Part shown: one piece after another, positions 13,337-13,665 of the stretch | How positions within the stretch are numbered: position 1 is the stretch's first letter | Layout: each line of letters begins with the position of its first letter | NCBI GenBank assembly: GCA_001940725.1 | Contig: MDVR01000170.1 | Span: 1 to 13,665, forward strand | From: Candidatus Heimdallarchaeota archaeon LC_2 | GTDB taxonomy: Archaea > Asgardarchaeota > Heimdallarchaeia > Heimdallarchaeales > Kariarchaeaceae | DNA: 13,665 nucleotides | Direction of reading: 5' to 3' | Notes under the pieces: generated by a model | The model's input: only the letters and a program-made list of their open reading frames with translations | Databases searched by the model: none | Told to the model about the DNA's origin: nothing | Made by a program: the position numbers and the translations under genes

Positions 13337-13357
13337 GATCGATCTAGGCTGTCTTAA
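13337..13357 (-). promoter_or_regulatory. Dispersed element, copy upstream of the small membrane gene
   Basis: GATCGATCTA followed by GGCTGTCTTAAG matches 3018-3039 at 18 of 22 positions. It lies about 20 bases upstream of the SD site at 13313-13319 on the minus strand. The palindromic core is degraded. Confidence 0.35.
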
Positions 13358-13384
13358 GATAAACTGATTAATTAATTGAAATTG

Positions 13385-13424
13385 TGATTGACGTAGTCAA
13401 TCAGCAATATTTTTAATTAAAAAT
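13385..13424. repeat. Two adjacent palindromes
   Basis: TGATTGAC-GTA-GTCAATCA (13385-13403) is a perfect 8-base inverted repeat around three bases. ATTTTTAATTAAAAAT (13409-13424) is a perfect 16-base palindrome. They lie between the small membrane gene and the transposase and may be operator-like or part of the insertion sequence edge. Confidence 0.45.
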
Positions 13425-13429
13425 CATAA

Positions 13430-13449
13430 AGCGGAGTGTGAGCTCCGCT
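13430..13449 (-). terminator. Hairpin downstream of the transposase
   Basis: AGCGGAG and CTCCGCT form a perfect 7-pair stem with a 6-base loop, 27 bases after the transposase stop on the minus strand. A moderately T-rich stretch follows. It may be the transposase terminator or a subterminal structure of the element. Confidence 0.4.
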
Positions 13450-13476
13450 AAATTAGTATTTTATTTCGGGTGAAAA

Positions 13477-13665
13477 TCAGACAAATATGCTGTATTTTGT
13501 CTTTTCAAATCCCATTTCATCACATGCAATTTTGATGAGTAATAAAATGCAGAATGAAAGGAAGACATGTTGTTTTATGGGATTTTCGTTTACAACTCGT
13601 GGGCTACCTAGCCCACAGTAACCTTTGGCATAGGCAAAGGTTCGTTCCACAGCATTACGTCGCCA
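13477..13665 (-). CDS. DDE transposase of IS4/IS5 class, C-terminal part (cut by window end)
   Basis: The frame is open from the window end to TGA at 13479-13477 and gives 62 residues. It begins W-R-R-N-A-V-E-R-T-F-A-Y-A-K, which matches the R-x3-E-x6-K part of the Y-x2-R-x3-E-x6-K signature around the last catalytic Glu of IS4/IS5-type DDE transposases; the expected Tyr would fall just outside the window. Then come G-L-G-S-P-R-V-V-N-E, H-V-F-L-S-F-C-I-L-L-L-I-K-I-A-C, and a short tail, consistent with the usual end of such proteins. It is oriented towards the small membrane gene. A hairpin at 13430-13449 and two palindromes lie downstream, and the element's end should be there, but I could not define inverted repeats. 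Confidence 0.7.
   Translation of the reverse strand, partial: WRRNAVERTFAYAKGYCGLGSPRVVNENPIKQHVFLSFCILLLIKIACDEMGFEKTKYSIFV

Overview
The window reads as chromosome of an AT-rich archaeon, most likely an Asgard archaeon of the Heimdallarchaeia type (inference). First genes of operons have TATA boxes of the TTTATATA kind about 25-37 bases before the start codon and often no Shine-Dalgarno (SD) site. Genes inside operons are tightly packed and use GGAGG-type sites or ATGA overlaps. The proteins are rich in N-x-S/T sequons facing outside. The gene at 12195-12578 looks like a three-helix oligosaccharyltransferase subunit of the eukaryotic OSTC/Ost3 type, a family known in Asgard archaea. No rRNA, tRNA or CRISPR array was seen.

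Layout. Positions 1-228 hold the end of an IS110-type transposase. Next come a small acidic Cys-containing peptide (264-464) and a multi-pass membrane protein (622-1227). From 1512 to 12064 lies the main content: five two-gene modules. In each, the first gene encodes a protein anchored by one N-terminal helix with a large outside domain, and the second encodes a winged-helix DNA-binding protein fixed in the membrane by two helices. Three modules run on the minus strand (2880-1512, 4665-3279, 6891-5261) and two on the plus strand (8920-10229, 10593-12064). Between the two arms sits 7030-8457, an exported propeller-like protein with a C-terminal anchor, transcribed divergently from the third module. 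Three first-gene products (2029-2880, 3778-4665, 8920-9738) form one paralogous family with a W-D-[FM]-S-S-[GA]-L motif just outside the membrane. The third module's partner is propeller-like and the fifth is unrelated in sequence. Four regulators share the order winged helix, then two helices; the fifth has the reverse order.

The likely logic, which is inference, is a set of membrane-tethered one-component regulators, each with a dedicated outside partner that senses or signals across the membrane. Near-identical recognition helices suggest shared operators. Candidates are a dispersed noncoding element (core ATCTAACTTGTCTCAA, containing AACTTG-TCT-CAAGTT) and an array of CTAGAA boxes spaced exactly 20 bases.

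The right end (12195-13665) holds the OSTC-like gene, a strong hairpin, a second copy of the CTAGAA array next to an apparent gene fragment, a small membrane protein that seems frameshifted at a homopolymer, several palindromes, and the C-terminus of a DDE transposase of the IS4/IS5 class. Long intergenic stretches (2890-3278, 4666-5260, 8458-8919, 12579-12894) are rich in GATC/ATCGAT and in repeats, not empty.
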